Assembly (NCBI RefSeq): GCF_030845195.1
Contig: NZ_CP132543.1
Coordinates: 3,055,501 to 3,119,500, forward strand
DNA: 64,000 nt
From: Sanyastnella coralliicola
GTDB lineage: Bacteria; Bacteroidota; Bacteroidia; Flavobacteriales_D; Sanyastnellaceae
Direction of reading: 5' to 3'
In this document: positions 36,566 through 46,045 of the stretch, in pieces
Layout: each line of letters starts with the position of its first letter
How positions within the stretch are numbered: the first letter of the stretch is position 1
Program-made: the position numbers and the translations under genes
Notes under the pieces: generated by a model
What the model was told of the DNA's origin: nothing
The model's database searches: none
Seen by the model: only the letters and a program-made list of their open reading frames with translations

Positions 36566-37771
36566 TTAAAGGAGATTTTTGTAGAACTCGACTAAGCGTT
36601 TTCCTTCAGATTCCCAGTTCAAATTACCATTTCGGGTCACTTTTGAGCCGTTTTCGATAAAATCGTTCACTTTTTGAGGGTTTTTGAAGATTTCTTCAAT
36701 TACCTCAGCGCAGTTTTTCGGATTCTCTGCTTCGAAAATAAATCCACACTGATTCGTTTCCACAATTCTCTTTAGTGGTGCTGACGAACTCACCAGTAAA
36801 GAACTTGAAGATTGCATGATCTGGAATAGCTTGTGAGGAATGGTATTGTCGCAATGACCATTCGACTTGTGCGGGATAATATTGACATCCGAGCGATCCA
36901 TAATTGGCTGTACAAGCTTGAATGGAACTTTACCAACAAAATGCACTCTTTCCTCTACGCTGCAATCGCTAGCGATTGTTCGAAGATGATTGATGTTATC
37001 GGCATTCCCTGACCCTACGATGTAAAAATGAATCTCTGGATCATTAATGAATTGAGCTGACCTAATCATATCATCTAGCCCTCGATGAGGACCAATCCCG
37101 CCCACGTAGGTAACGCTTTTGCTTCCGAATTGTAGAATATTCTCAACGGCCTCCCTGTCCTCTTTTGGTACTTCTGACTTATGATAAACAGGTTCGTAAT
37201 TACTAATGGTTGTGATCTTATTGGGATCGAGTTGATGGTCATTTATCAACTTCGTCTTCATTTCCTCTACCACTGTGATTACATGGTCAGCACCCTTACA
37301 AGATTTACGCTCCACCTTTTTGAAATGAGAAGGCGGATATATCAGTCGATTCTTTATTCGAATTAGCAAAGAGCTTCTCCAACTAAACCAAGTTGTTAGT
37401 GCCTCTGGGTAGTTCTCATGCATATCAATGACAACTTTAGCATTCTTTCGAATTCTTAAAGCCGTTGCTGCCTGAGGCAGGTCATGGATATGAATCACAT
37501 CAGGATTACAATCAGAAATAGCACGTCTGATAGCTTTTGTCATACTTCGATCATATCCGAGAAAACGAATCCAGAGGTCTCTAAGAGTTTTCGAAATCTT
37601 AGATGAACTTGGTCCGTAAGCAAGCCTAGTCACGCGAGAGTCAATTGCAGCCGAGCTATCCTCGGAGCATAGAAGTGCCACATGAAAGTTTTGATGAAGG
37701 GCTTCAATCTCTTTACGGACTCGTATATCTTCTGGATACTTAGCGTCCAATACCATCAATATCGTCCTCAT
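36566..37771 (-). CDS. Glycosyltransferase, GT4-like
   Basis: 401 aa. N-terminal Rossmann half with ILMVLDAKYPEDIRVRKEIEAL and DVIHIHDLPQA. C-terminal half with VTYVGGIGPHRGLDDMIRSA, FYIVGSGNADNINHL, VNIIPHKSNGHCDNTIPHKLFQIM and the E-x7-E-like region near SSSLLVSSSAPLKRIVE. Cytoplasmic or membrane-associated. Its start overlaps the stop of the upstream glycosyltransferase by one base, so both form an operon for a surface polysaccharide or glycolipid. Confidence 0.85.
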   Translation of the reverse strand: MRTILMVLDAKYPEDIRVRKEIEALHQNFHVALLCSEDSSAAIDSRVTRLAYGPSSSKISKTLRDLWIRFLGYDRSMTKAIRRAISDCNPDVIHIHDLPQAATALRIRKNAKVVIDMHENYPEALTTWFSWRSSLLIRIKNRLIYPPSHFKKVERKSCKGADHVITVVEEMKTKLINDHQLDPNKITTISNYEPVYHKSEVPKEDREAVENILQFGSKSVTYVGGIGPHRGLDDMIRSAQFINDPEIHFYIVGSGNADNINHLRTIASDCSVEERVHFVGKVPFKLVQPIMDRSDVNIIPHKSNGHCDNTIPHKLFQIMQSSSSLLVSSSAPLKRIVETNQCGFIFEAENPKNCAEVIEEIFKNPQKVNDFIENGSKVTRNGNLNWESEGKRLVEFYKNLL

Positions 37772-39036
37772 CAGCTTTTCTCCATTAAGTCAGCCGTTAT
37801 ACTTCGCCTATCAAATGCACTCGGATCCCCTACTTTGCTGAGGCTAATACCATTTCTCAATCCTTCTTCATCATTGTATTCGATCACCTTTCCCGCATTC
37901 GCCCTTCCCAAAATCTCAGCCAAATCCCCGTCCTCAGGTCCAATGGCTAAAATAGGTCGTCCGGAAGCGAGGTACTCAAATACCTTTCCGGTCACGATAC
38001 CTCGAGCATTTTTGGTCTGATTAACCACCAGAAGTAACAGGTGGCTTTTGCGCTGTTCGGTAATGACCTCGCTGTGTGGGAGGTAGGGAATGTGTATGAG
38101 GTGATCTTTTAAACCATGCTCCTCGATACTTTTCCTCACGCTCACATCGATATTGCCCACCACCTTGATGCGCATCCGCCGATTGAATTCTTCGTCTTCT
38201 TGGCAACGGTCAGCGAGTACCTTCCATAGCATGGGTACATTTCTAGCCGGACTAAAAGAGCCGATGTGGGCGATGGTGAAGTGTTCATCCAACGCAACAG
38301 GTTCTTGGGTCTCGGTATCTGAAGGGTCGTAACCATTCGGAATGACGCGAATCTTTTCCGCTGAGATAATTTCAGCGAACTCTTCTTTCATTGTTCGTCC
38401 GATGACCAAGACTTCATCAGCGGCCTCTAACACTTTTTTTTCTAGACGATGATGTTTTCGATCTGCTGCCTTGGTGAGCATGAGGTCTTCGTAAAAGTCA
38501 ATGTTCGTCCAAGGATCTCGAAAATCAGCAATCCATTTCGTTTTCACATAGCGTTGCAAGCCCAAGGCAATCATATGCATGCTGTGCGGAGGTCCTGTGC
38601 TGATGATAAGGTCAACCGGGTTCTCTTGGAGGTATTGCTTCAGGTATTTCACTGAAGGCTTGATCCAAAACTTTCGAGCATCAGGAATAAAGAAGTTACC
38701 CCGCACCCATCGTGAAAGACGTTCCATCACACCGGGCTTCTCCTTATCACTGAGAAACCCTGTATTGATTCGGTCATCCTTCTTCATGCCCACCAAACGC
38801 TTGTATATCGAATACGGTTCCGTGATTTTCGTCTTGATGATTTCAGCCTCTTCAGGAATGTCTTTCAACAGCGATTCATCTACACTGGGCATTTCAGGAT
38901 TCTCTGGTGTATAGATCACTGGTTGCCACCCATGTTCAGGAAGGTACTTGGAGAACTTCAACCAACGCTGCACACCTGAGCCACCTGACGGAGGCCAGTA
39001 GTAGGTGATGATGAGAACGCGTTTGAGTGGTTTCAT
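37771..39036 (-). CDS. Glycosyltransferase, GT4-like
   Basis: 421 aa. Begins MKPLKRVLIITYYWPPSGGSGVQRWLKF, the usual opening of Bacteroidota GT4 enzymes. It continues with DLIISTGPPHSMHMIALGL, WIADFRDPWTN, EVLVIGRTMKEEF, IRVIPNGYDPSD, FTIAHIGSFSPARN and GKVFEYLASGRPILAIGPEDGDLAEIL. First gene of the two-gene unit. Confidence 0.85.
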   Translation of the reverse strand: MKPLKRVLIITYYWPPSGGSGVQRWLKFSKYLPEHGWQPVIYTPENPEMPSVDESLLKDIPEEAEIIKTKITEPYSIYKRLVGMKKDDRINTGFLSDKEKPGVMERLSRWVRGNFFIPDARKFWIKPSVKYLKQYLQENPVDLIISTGPPHSMHMIALGLQRYVKTKWIADFRDPWTNIDFYEDLMLTKAADRKHHRLEKKVLEAADEVLVIGRTMKEEFAEIISAEKIRVIPNGYDPSDTETQEPVALDEHFTIAHIGSFSPARNVPMLWKVLADRCQEDEEFNRRMRIKVVGNIDVSVRKSIEEHGLKDHLIHIPYLPHSEVITEQRKSHLLLLVVNQTKNARGIVTGKVFEYLASGRPILAIGPEDGDLAEILGRANAGKVIEYNDEEGLRNGISLSKVGDPSAFDRRSITADLMEKS

Positions 39037-39085
39037 GAGGTAGGAACAAAGAACGGGAAGGAAGAGTGGAGATGCAAAGAAGATT

Positions 39086-39254
39086 TATTGAACCCCTCTG
39101 GGGTACTGGGTTTTCTCTTTGATCTTCAAGAAACAAGGTAGAGTCTCTGTGGAAGATGGAGGGGCTATCTATATGTTCAAGGGTGATTTGTGGCGCCGTT
39201 AGGCGCCTCTTTTCTCCTAAAAATGCCATGGTAGGGACGGATGAAATCCGTCCA
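39086..39254 (+). repeat. 170-nt mosaic hairpin repeat, copy A
   Basis: Starts TATTGAACCCCTCTGGGG, includes GGCGCCGTTAGGCGCC and ends with hairpin GGACGGAT-GAA-ATCCGTCC. Same layout as 52277-52445 and 53873-54044, all in the same orientation. The rest of 39037-39380 holds no gene. Confidence 0.8.
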
Positions 39255-39380
39255 TTTACAAGGCATAAACCAGAAGCCCGTCAAGCCAAAGCGATTGCCA
39301 ATTAAATTGCAGTTTGAATGAGTATTGCCCTTTCGGTATGCTGATGCCAAATAGACACTTCTCGCAGGAAGACTATAAAT

Positions 39381-40409
39381 AACGCGTTGTGCTATTAACT
39401 CCAGGCGTGCTTAATGTGGTTTAGCGGCCTTCCTTTTTCGATGTTAATTTTCTGAAGCACAGCAATTGCCGCTAGTTTTGATGCCATTCGAACCAAAAAC
39501 CCTCCAAAGGTCTTGGCGTAGTTGAGCTTGATCCTAAATTGATCACAAAGTTGAGCGAACTGTACTTCTATCCGTCTTCGTTTTTTGCCGTTCTCAGGAT
39601 TTATGGGAATTTTCTCCCTTTGATTCGATTTGTAAGGTACTTCCAGCTTGATCTCGTACTGGGTAAATAAATCGGTCTGAACTTGCTTCGAGATATATCC
39701 ACGGTCTCCAAGAATGGTTTTGTCTCGACAATATTCTTCAGGTGCTAGATCTTTTAAAAAGTTGATATCGTGAACGTTAGCAGGAGTGACCAGCATATCT
39801 TGGAACACCCCGTGCTCGTTGGTTAATAAGTGGAGTCTGTAGCCTATATAATAGCGTTGATCAACGGCAGAAAACCCCTTCCTAGGGGCATTGACCGGGT
39901 CTTCTTTGCAGATCCTAAAACTTCGTTCACGGCTATTCTTTACAATTGGACAAGGCATAGAGTCCACGATACTAATATCGGATGAAACGCCCATCGTCAT
40001 TGACATCCGCTTAGTTAACTCCACAATGAATGGTTGTAACAACCTTCTCCTTCTATTGAACCTACTTCGGTCTATGAGCTCTGGAAATCGACTTTTAAAA
40101 TCTGTTCGCAACTTACTGAACAACAGGTTTTCGCTGTCGATACATGCAGACTCGGATGATACTGCCAATGCAATCACTTGTAGGTCTGTCATCTTCGAGG
40201 GTCTGGGCTTGAAGTTGAAATCTCCTCGCTCATTTACGTCTTCATTGAAAACTTCCTGTGCTATCTCAGGGGTCTTTTCGTACATTGCTCTCAGGTCGTG
40301 CATGGGTCTTGTTTTATTGATTTTAGCACCTTTAAGATACTGACCACCAATGAAGTGCACGACCCCTTTTTGCCTTTTTTAATTCACAATTTCAATAGCA
40401 CAACGCGTT
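39381..40409 (-). mobile_element. IS982-type insertion sequence, copy 1 (1029 bp)
   Basis: Bounded by 16-bp perfect inverted repeats AACGCGTTGTGCTATT (39381-39396) and its complement (40394-40409). Contains one transposase gene. Nearly identical to 46046-47074, with about three base differences seen. No clear target duplication; at most AAT on both sides. It follows directly on the stop of the efflux adaptor gene, whose TAA uses two bases of the inverted repeat. Confidence 0.9.
39395..40360 (-). CDS. IS982 family DDE transposase, copy 1
   Basis: Up to 321 aa from a GTG at 40360; an ATG at 40303 (MHDLRAMYEK) would give 302 aa, closer to the family length, so the start is open. Features: DSMPCPIVKNSRERSFRIC with the first catalytic Asp, YYIGYRLHLLTNEHG, DINFLKDLAPEEYCRDKTILGDRGY with the second Asp, and a Glu in RRRIEVQFAQL. 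The stop codon lies inside the left inverted repeat. Differs from copy 2 by Pro instead of Leu near residue 31. Confidence 0.9.
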   Translation of the reverse strand: MHFIGGQYLKGAKINKTRPMHDLRAMYEKTPEIAQEVFNEDVNERGDFNFKPRPSKMTDLQVIALAVSSESACIDSENLLFSKLRTDFKSRFPELIDRSRFNRRRRLLQPFIVELTKRMSMTMGVSSDISIVDSMPCPIVKNSRERSFRICKEDPVNAPRKGFSAVDQRYYIGYRLHLLTNEHGVFQDMLVTPANVHDINFLKDLAPEEYCRDKTILGDRGYISKQVQTDLFTQYEIKLEVPYKSNQREKIPINPENGKKRRRIEVQFAQLCDQFRIKLNYAKTFGGFLVRMASKLAAIAVLQKINIEKGRPLNHIKHAWS

Positions 40410-41622
40410 AATGACTATGCTCTGCTTCGCCTTTTTTCATTTCTGCTAATAAGTAATAGGCGTTGTTCCAAGCTACTTTGGTTTCTTTAGGCAAGGGATT
40501 CATTAGTTTGACTTCTATCCACCCGTCATCTTTGGTTCCGGTAATTATTTCAATCGGTTCAAATGCCCATTCGGTTTCTCCATTGTCGTTCTCTCTTTTA
40601 GCAGTGAAAATGAAATACTTTTCCCCCTCACGAACCACCGCAGCTTCAGGCAAAGCATAGCTCTCAACATCTTCTGTCATTATCCGCCCCCTGATGTACA
40701 TGCCCGGAATCAGCAAACCTTCCTTATTTTCAATTTCTGCATGAATATGAATGGCTTTCGGGTCTTGCTCAAAGGATTTTCCTACTGCATATATGGTAGC
40801 TTCCAACTCTTTATCTGGTAATGATTCTATGGTGAATTTAACTTTTTGCCCTTCTTTTACTTTGTGCATGTCTTTCTCAAATACCATCAAATCAGCATGT
40901 ATGTGACCGATGTTGACGATTTCAAACATCTCAGTTTGAGGCTGAACATATTGCCCGGTTTTTACTTCTACCAACCTGATATGTCCGCTGATTGGACTTG
41001 GAACAGGAACCTGTTCGTAAATCTCTCCCTGTTTTATTTTCTCAAGGCTCAACCCCATTAACTTCAACTGTGCTTCATAGCCTTTAACATTGCCTTTCAT
41101 GGATTGGTAATCGGCCTGAATTTTTTGAAACTCTTTACCGGAACCCACTTTTTCTTCGTACAGCTTTTTCTGTCTTTGGTATTCTTTTTCAAGGTACTGA
41201 AGCTGGTTCCAACTATTAGAATAATCTGTTTGCAATTTTATCAGGTCTGGATGGCTTAAATAAGCCAGTACCTGTCCTTTGTTTACCTTATCACCTTCTA
41301 TTACCTTAATAGCAGTTATGTTGGCTCCAATGATAGCCGTAACCGCAGCCTCGTATTGCGGTGGTACTTCCAGTTGTCCGTTAGCTTCAATGTATGAAAC
41401 AATGTTTCGCATAGGTAAGGTATCCGCCTTCATATTCAGCGATTGGAATTGCTGCTCGGAGAAATGCACTTCTTCTTCGTGCCCTTCTCCGTGTTCATGG
41501 TGTTCGGATTCCTTACCGTTTTTGTGTTCATGTCCTTCTTCGTTGTGCCCGGAATTTCCACAGGCTGCCAGAAATAAACTTGCTGCAAATAGCAGGATGT
41601 ATGTCTTTATTTTTGAATTCAA
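40408..41622 (-). CDS. Heavy-metal efflux RND periplasmic adaptor (CzcB/CusB type lipoprotein)
   Basis: 404 aa from a TTG at 41622, chosen because NSKIKTYILLFAASLFLAAC is then a lipoprotein signal peptide and the leader is A-rich. An ATG at 41670 in the same frame would add 16 residues read through a hairpin. A His-rich stretch (HEHKNGKESEHHEHGEGHEE) follows the lipid Cys and HSH ends the protein, both likely metal-binding. Then come the barrel-sandwich and hairpin (GDKVNKGQVLAYLSHPDL, coiled coil about 130-200, VPSPISGHIRLVEVKTGQYV) and a beta-barrel (DLMVFEKDMHKVKEGQKV). It links the inner-membrane pump with its outer-membrane channel. Confidence 0.88.
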   Translation of the reverse strand: MNSKIKTYILLFAASLFLAACGNSGHNEEGHEHKNGKESEHHEHGEGHEEEVHFSEQQFQSLNMKADTLPMRNIVSYIEANGQLEVPPQYEAAVTAIIGANITAIKVIEGDKVNKGQVLAYLSHPDLIKLQTDYSNSWNQLQYLEKEYQRQKKLYEEKVGSGKEFQKIQADYQSMKGNVKGYEAQLKLMGLSLEKIKQGEIYEQVPVPSPISGHIRLVEVKTGQYVQPQTEMFEIVNIGHIHADLMVFEKDMHKVKEGQKVKFTIESLPDKELEATIYAVGKSFEQDPKAIHIHAEIENKEGLLIPGMYIRGRIMTEDVESYALPEAAVVREGEKYFIFTAKRENDNGETEWAFEPIEIITGTKDDGWIEVKLMNPLPKETKVAWNNAYYLLAEMKKGEAEHSH

Positions 41623-41643
41623 TTTTCTACGTTTTAATGCCTG

Positions 41644-41659
41644 CCTGTCGGCAGACAGG
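41644..41659. repeat. Hairpin between efflux genes
   Basis: CCTGTC-n4-GACAGG, directly after the transporter stop and before the likely TTG start of the adaptor. Might tune adaptor expression or be a mobile palindrome. Confidence 0.5.
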
Positions 41660-44600
41660 TTATTGACCAATGAGGTATTCCAGGTTGATAATAGCCTGAT
41701 TGTACCCGTTTAATGTGTTAAGGAAATTGAATTTTAGCTCCAATCCCTGATTGAGGTTTTGGAAATATTCCACATAATCAATGGCTCCGTTTTCAAAGCT
41801 CTTTTGTGCATTGCCAATGATTAGTTCCGCTTGCGGAACTGCCTGATCTTTGTAATAACTCAGGCTGCTTTGGTATTTCAGTACTTCCTGTAATTGCTGC
41901 TCATACTGCCCCTGAAGGACAGTTGAAAAGTAATTGGCATTCGTTTCTGCCATTTGTTCTTTGAGTTTAGCAGACTTGATGTTTGCCTTGTAAGATCCAT
42001 AAAACAGTGGTATGGATATGCCTGCCTGTACACCGCTAAACCGGTCTGTTCCTGTGGCAACATTGCCGTTTGCCGTTTGGCTCCCAATAAGCGACTGATT
42101 AAAATAGCCCAAAGACAAACCAGGAAGCATTTTGGAAGATTGTACCGCTTTTTCTGCACCGGCAATGTCTATTTGTTGTTTCGCATACGCCAATAATGGA
42201 TTATTCGCCAGTTGAGTGGAATCTTGAATATTTATTAGATACCTCTCTGCAACAGGTTCCGGTGAAAATATTAACCCGGTGGTATCGTTCAGCAATACCC
42301 TTAATTGTTTTTCCTGAATAAGAATGTCAGAAGCTATCAGTTTCAGTTCATTTTGGATTTCCATTACCCTGGTTTCAGCTGCCGCTTTTTCCAGGTAGCT
42401 GGTGGCTTCTGTTTCGTAACGGATAGTAGCTGCATGTAAAAACCTGCCATAAATGCTATCCTGATACAAAAGCAATTTTTCTTTTTCTTTCAGGTAAGCC
42501 AGTTGATACCAGCTTTGCCGAATGTCCCGTTTTAAGCTTTTCTCTGTTACTGAGAGTTGTAAGTGGCTCCCTTCGGTTTTTTCCTTAGCCAGTTTGCGTT
42601 GGTTGGTGTAAACGGTAGGAAAGTCGAACTGCTGATTCACGTTAAACCCAAAATCGGTTTCAAAGCTGTTGTACTGCCCGTATTGAATACCTACGCTGGT
42701 TTTACCGGGATCGAAGGCTGCTTTTTTGCCTTGCTCCTGTAATTCAATGTTCGTTTTAGCTACCTGTACATTTCCATTATTGGATAATCCGGTTTTTATA
42801 GCCTCATCTAAAGTGGTGATGGTTTTTTCATTTACATCTTGTGCGTTGAGTTCACCTGATGAAAAGAGAGAAAGACCTCCAACAAGTAGTAGTGCGGATA
42901 GAGCCTTTGGTACATGTACTTTGGCACTTCTACTTTCAACCCAACGGTATAATATTGGCAACACAAAAAGTGTAAGTAAAGTAGCTGTTATCATTCCACC
43001 AATTACTACCGTTGCCAATGGCTGCTGTACTTCCGCTCCGGCAGAAGTGGATATGGCCATTGGTAAAAATCCCAAGACATCGGTGAGGGCTGTAAGAAGA
43101 ATTGGTCTAATTCGCCTTTTCGCCCCTAAACGAATGCGTTCATTCAAATCACTTACACCTTCTTCTTTTAACTCATTCCATCCGCCAATAAGTACCAGAC
43201 CATTTAATACGGCTACACCAAACAGTACAATAAACCCAACGCCTGCGGAAATACTAAAAGGCATGTCTCTCAACCACAAGGAAAATATTCCTCCGATGGC
43301 AGCCAGTGGAATGGCCATGTATATCATCATGGACTGTTTAAAGGATCGTAATGCGAAGAATATGAGCAGGAATATTAGTCCTAATGCAATAGGAACCACT
43401 ATTTGTAATCGCTTACTTGCCCGTTCCAGGTTTTCAAAGGCCCCACCGTAGCGGATGTAGTAGCCGGGAGGAAGATCGAGCTGTGCATCGAGCTTTTGCT
43501 GAATTTCTTCCACCAATGATTTTACATCTCTGCCTCTTACATTGATACCCACATAGGTTCTGCGGTTAGTGTTATCCCTGCTGATTTGCATAGGGCCGGG
43601 TTGATAACTTATTTCTGCTACTTCTCTGAGCGGAATTTGAGAGCCGTTGGGCAAATTGACATACAGATTTTTAAGGTCGTCAATACTCTGACGATGTTGC
43701 TCGTCCAATCTTATCATCAGGTCAAAACGTTTTTCACCTTCAAAAATGACACCCGCTTTCCCTCCGGAAAAAGCGGATTGAACAACGGTATTTAAATCTT
43801 CAACGTGAAGACCGTATTGTGCCAATTTATGACGGTTGTATTGAACGGTCATTTGAGGAAGTCCGCTGGTAGCTTCAACCTTCATATCACCCACACCCTG
43901 AACGGTAGAAATAATTTTACCCATTTCTTCCGCTTTTGTAGCTAAAATATCTAGGTCTTCACCAAATAGTTTCACGGCAATGTCTTCCCGAACACCTGTG
44001 AGCAATTCATTAAATCGCATTTCAATGGGTTGGGTAAACTCATAGTTTACTCCCGGCACGGTACTAACTGCTTCTTTCATTTTTTTTATCAACTCTTCTT
44101 TGCTTTCTGCTGATACCCATTCATCTTGTGGTTTCAACAATACAAAGCAGTCTCCTATATCCATCGGCATGGGGTCGGTAGGTACATCTGCCACTCCAAA
44201 CCTTGTCATAGCGTGTTTGACCTCCGGGAATTCAGCAAGTAGAATACCTTCGATTTTTGTTGCCGTTTCAATGGATTCTGACAGAGAGCTGCCCGGCTTT
44301 AAAATTACGTGAAAAGCAATATCGCCTTCATCTAATTGTGGGATAAACTCTCCGCCCATACGGGTGAAAGTGAAGGTAGCCAAGCCGAGCAATAGCACTG
44401 CTGAAACAATGACCCATTTTGCTCCTCTCAATGCCCGACCCAATGTGGATTCATAGATATTTTCTAACCAAATGACAAAACGGTCTCCCCATGATAATTT
44501 GTTTTTAGGGTTCATTCTAATAAACCATGCAGACATCATTGGAACATAGGTGAGGCATAGAATCATCACCCCAATCATGGCAAACATGAAAGTAAGTGCC

Positions 44601-46030
44601 ATTGGTTGGAACATTTTGCCCTCTACACCTTGTAATGCCAAAATGGGGATAAAGACAATCAGGATAATGAGCTGCCCGAAAAATGCCGAGTTCATCATCT
44701 TGCTGGAAGCAGAATAAGCTACTTCGTTCCTGACTTTTGCAGTGATATTTTGTTTCTTTAAGACTTTGTCATGGAGCAGGAATACGGTTCCTTCCACAAT
44801 AATGACCGCTCCATCTACAATGATTCCGAAGTCGATAGCTCCCAGGCTCATCAGGTTCGCCCAAACATCAAAAACATTCATCAGTATGAAAGCAAACAAT
44901 AGGGATAGTGGGATGGTAGAGGCTACAATCAATCCACCTCTCCAGTTACCGAGTAGAAAAACCAGTACAAAAATGACAATCACAGCTCCTTCCATCAGGT
45001 TTTGACTAACAGTACTTGTGGTTTTAGCAATGAGCGAACTCCTATCGAGAAATGGTTCTATTGTTACGCCTTGGGGTAATGATTTCTGAATTTCTGAAAT
45101 ACGTTGTTTAACATCCTGAATCACATCATTGGAATTGGCTCCCTTCAACATTAGAATCATACCTCCAACAGCTTCACCTTTTCCGTCTTTGGTAAAAGCA
45201 CCATATCTTACAGCTTTACCAAATTGTACCTTTGCTACATCTTTTATAGTGATTGGAAGTCCGTTAACATTGGTAACAACAATATTTTCAATGTCTTTTA
45301 AACTTCGTGCCAGTCCTTCACCTCTGATGAAGTTGGCATAGTGGTCTTTTTCAATGTAAGCACCACCCGTGTTCTGATTATTCTTTTCCAGTGCATTGAA
45401 AATATCCGAAATGGTCAAGCCAATGGCTTTGAGCTCATCTGGATCAACAGCCACTTCGTATTGTTTTATATTTCCGCCAAAGGCATTGACTTCTACCACA
45501 CCAGGAACCATTGCCATCTGCCTGCGTACAATCCAATCTTGCATCGTTCGCAAGTCTGAGGATGAATACTGGTTTTGGTAAGCAGAATCAACTTCCAGCG
45601 TATATTGATATATTTCACCCAACCCGGTAGATATTGGCCCCATTGAAGGTTCTCCGAAACCTTGTGGTATTGCATCTTTTACTTCGGTGAGTTTTTCGGC
45701 TACTAATTGCCGGGGGAGGTAGGTTCCCAAGTCGTCTTCAAAGACAATGGTCACTACCGATAGCCCGAAGCGGGAAACAGAACGGATTTCTATTACACCC
45801 GGAAGGTTGGCCATTGCGACTTCTACCGGATAGGTGACAAATTGCTCAATATCCTCCGTACCCAAATTGGGTGCTTGCGTGATGACCTGTACCTGGTTAT
45901 TCGTTATATCTGGTACGGCATCGAGCGGAACTTTGGTCATGCTCCATATTCCCCCAATGATGAGAGCAAGGGTGAGCAAACCAATGACCAGCTTATTTTT
46001 TATCGAGAACGATATTATTTGATTAATCAT
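41660..46030 (-). CDS. CzcA-type heavy-metal RND transporter fused to TolC-like outer membrane factor
   Basis: 1456 aa. Residues 1 to about 1030 are a full HME-RND pump: MINQIISFSIKNKLVIGLLTLALIIGG, VPDITNNQVQV, DFGIIVDGAVIIVEG in TM4, and GVAVLNGLVLIGGWNELKEEG. The DFG-x3-DGA pattern fits divalent-cation exporters (Zn, Co, Cd, Ni) better than Cu/Ag pumps. After a second signal-like hydrophobic segment (ALSALLLVGGLSLFSSGELNAQ, about 1045-1066) comes a TolC-like part with long coiled helices (TLDEAIKTGLSNNGNVQVAKTNIELQEQGKK ... ESFENGAIDY-type repeat near the end). Such fusions are known in Bacteroidota. The ATG is 15 nt from the right IS, so an external promoter must drive it. Confidence 0.92.
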   Translation of the reverse strand: MINQIISFSIKNKLVIGLLTLALIIGGIWSMTKVPLDAVPDITNNQVQVITQAPNLGTEDIEQFVTYPVEVAMANLPGVIEIRSVSRFGLSVVTIVFEDDLGTYLPRQLVAEKLTEVKDAIPQGFGEPSMGPISTGLGEIYQYTLEVDSAYQNQYSSSDLRTMQDWIVRRQMAMVPGVVEVNAFGGNIKQYEVAVDPDELKAIGLTISDIFNALEKNNQNTGGAYIEKDHYANFIRGEGLARSLKDIENIVVTNVNGLPITIKDVAKVQFGKAVRYGAFTKDGKGEAVGGMILMLKGANSNDVIQDVKQRISEIQKSLPQGVTIEPFLDRSSLIAKTTSTVSQNLMEGAVIVIFVLVFLLGNWRGGLIVASTIPLSLLFAFILMNVFDVWANLMSLGAIDFGIIVDGAVIIVEGTVFLLHDKVLKKQNITAKVRNEVAYSASSKMMNSAFFGQLIILIVFIPILALQGVEGKMFQPMALTFMFAMIGVMILCLTYVPMMSAWFIRMNPKNKLSWGDRFVIWLENIYESTLGRALRGAKWVIVSAVLLLGLATFTFTRMGGEFIPQLDEGDIAFHVILKPGSSLSESIETATKIEGILLAEFPEVKHAMTRFGVADVPTDPMPMDIGDCFVLLKPQDEWVSAESKEELIKKMKEAVSTVPGVNYEFTQPIEMRFNELLTGVREDIAVKLFGEDLDILATKAEEMGKIISTVQGVGDMKVEATSGLPQMTVQYNRHKLAQYGLHVEDLNTVVQSAFSGGKAGVIFEGEKRFDLMIRLDEQHRQSIDDLKNLYVNLPNGSQIPLREVAEISYQPGPMQISRDNTNRRTYVGINVRGRDVKSLVEEIQQKLDAQLDLPPGYYIRYGGAFENLERASKRLQIVVPIALGLIFLLIFFALRSFKQSMMIYMAIPLAAIGGIFSLWLRDMPFSISAGVGFIVLFGVAVLNGLVLIGGWNELKEEGVSDLNERIRLGAKRRIRPILLTALTDVLGFLPMAISTSAGAEVQQPLATVVIGGMITATLLTLFVLPILYRWVESRSAKVHVPKALSALLLVGGLSLFSSGELNAQDVNEKTITTLDEAIKTGLSNNGNVQVAKTNIELQEQGKKAAFDPGKTSVGIQYGQYNSFETDFGFNVNQQFDFPTVYTNQRKLAKEKTEGSHLQLSVTEKSLKRDIRQSWYQLAYLKEKEKLLLYQDSIYGRFLHAATIRYETEATSYLEKAAAETRVMEIQNELKLIASDILIQEKQLRVLLNDTTGLIFSPEPVAERYLINIQDSTQLANNPLLAYAKQQIDIAGAEKAVQSSKMLPGLSLGYFNQSLIGSQTANGNVATGTDRFSGVQAGISIPLFYGSYKANIKSAKLKEQMAETNANYFSTVLQGQYEQQLQEVLKYQSSLSYYKDQAVPQAELIIGNAQKSFENGAIDYVEYFQNLNQGLELKFNFLNTLNGYNQAIINLEYLIGQ

Positions 46031-46045
46031 AATTATACATATTTT

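Noticed and set aside
39037-40409. Integrative conjugative element or prophage around the efflux genes
   Set aside because: No integrase, relaxase, conjugation or phage structural gene was seen.
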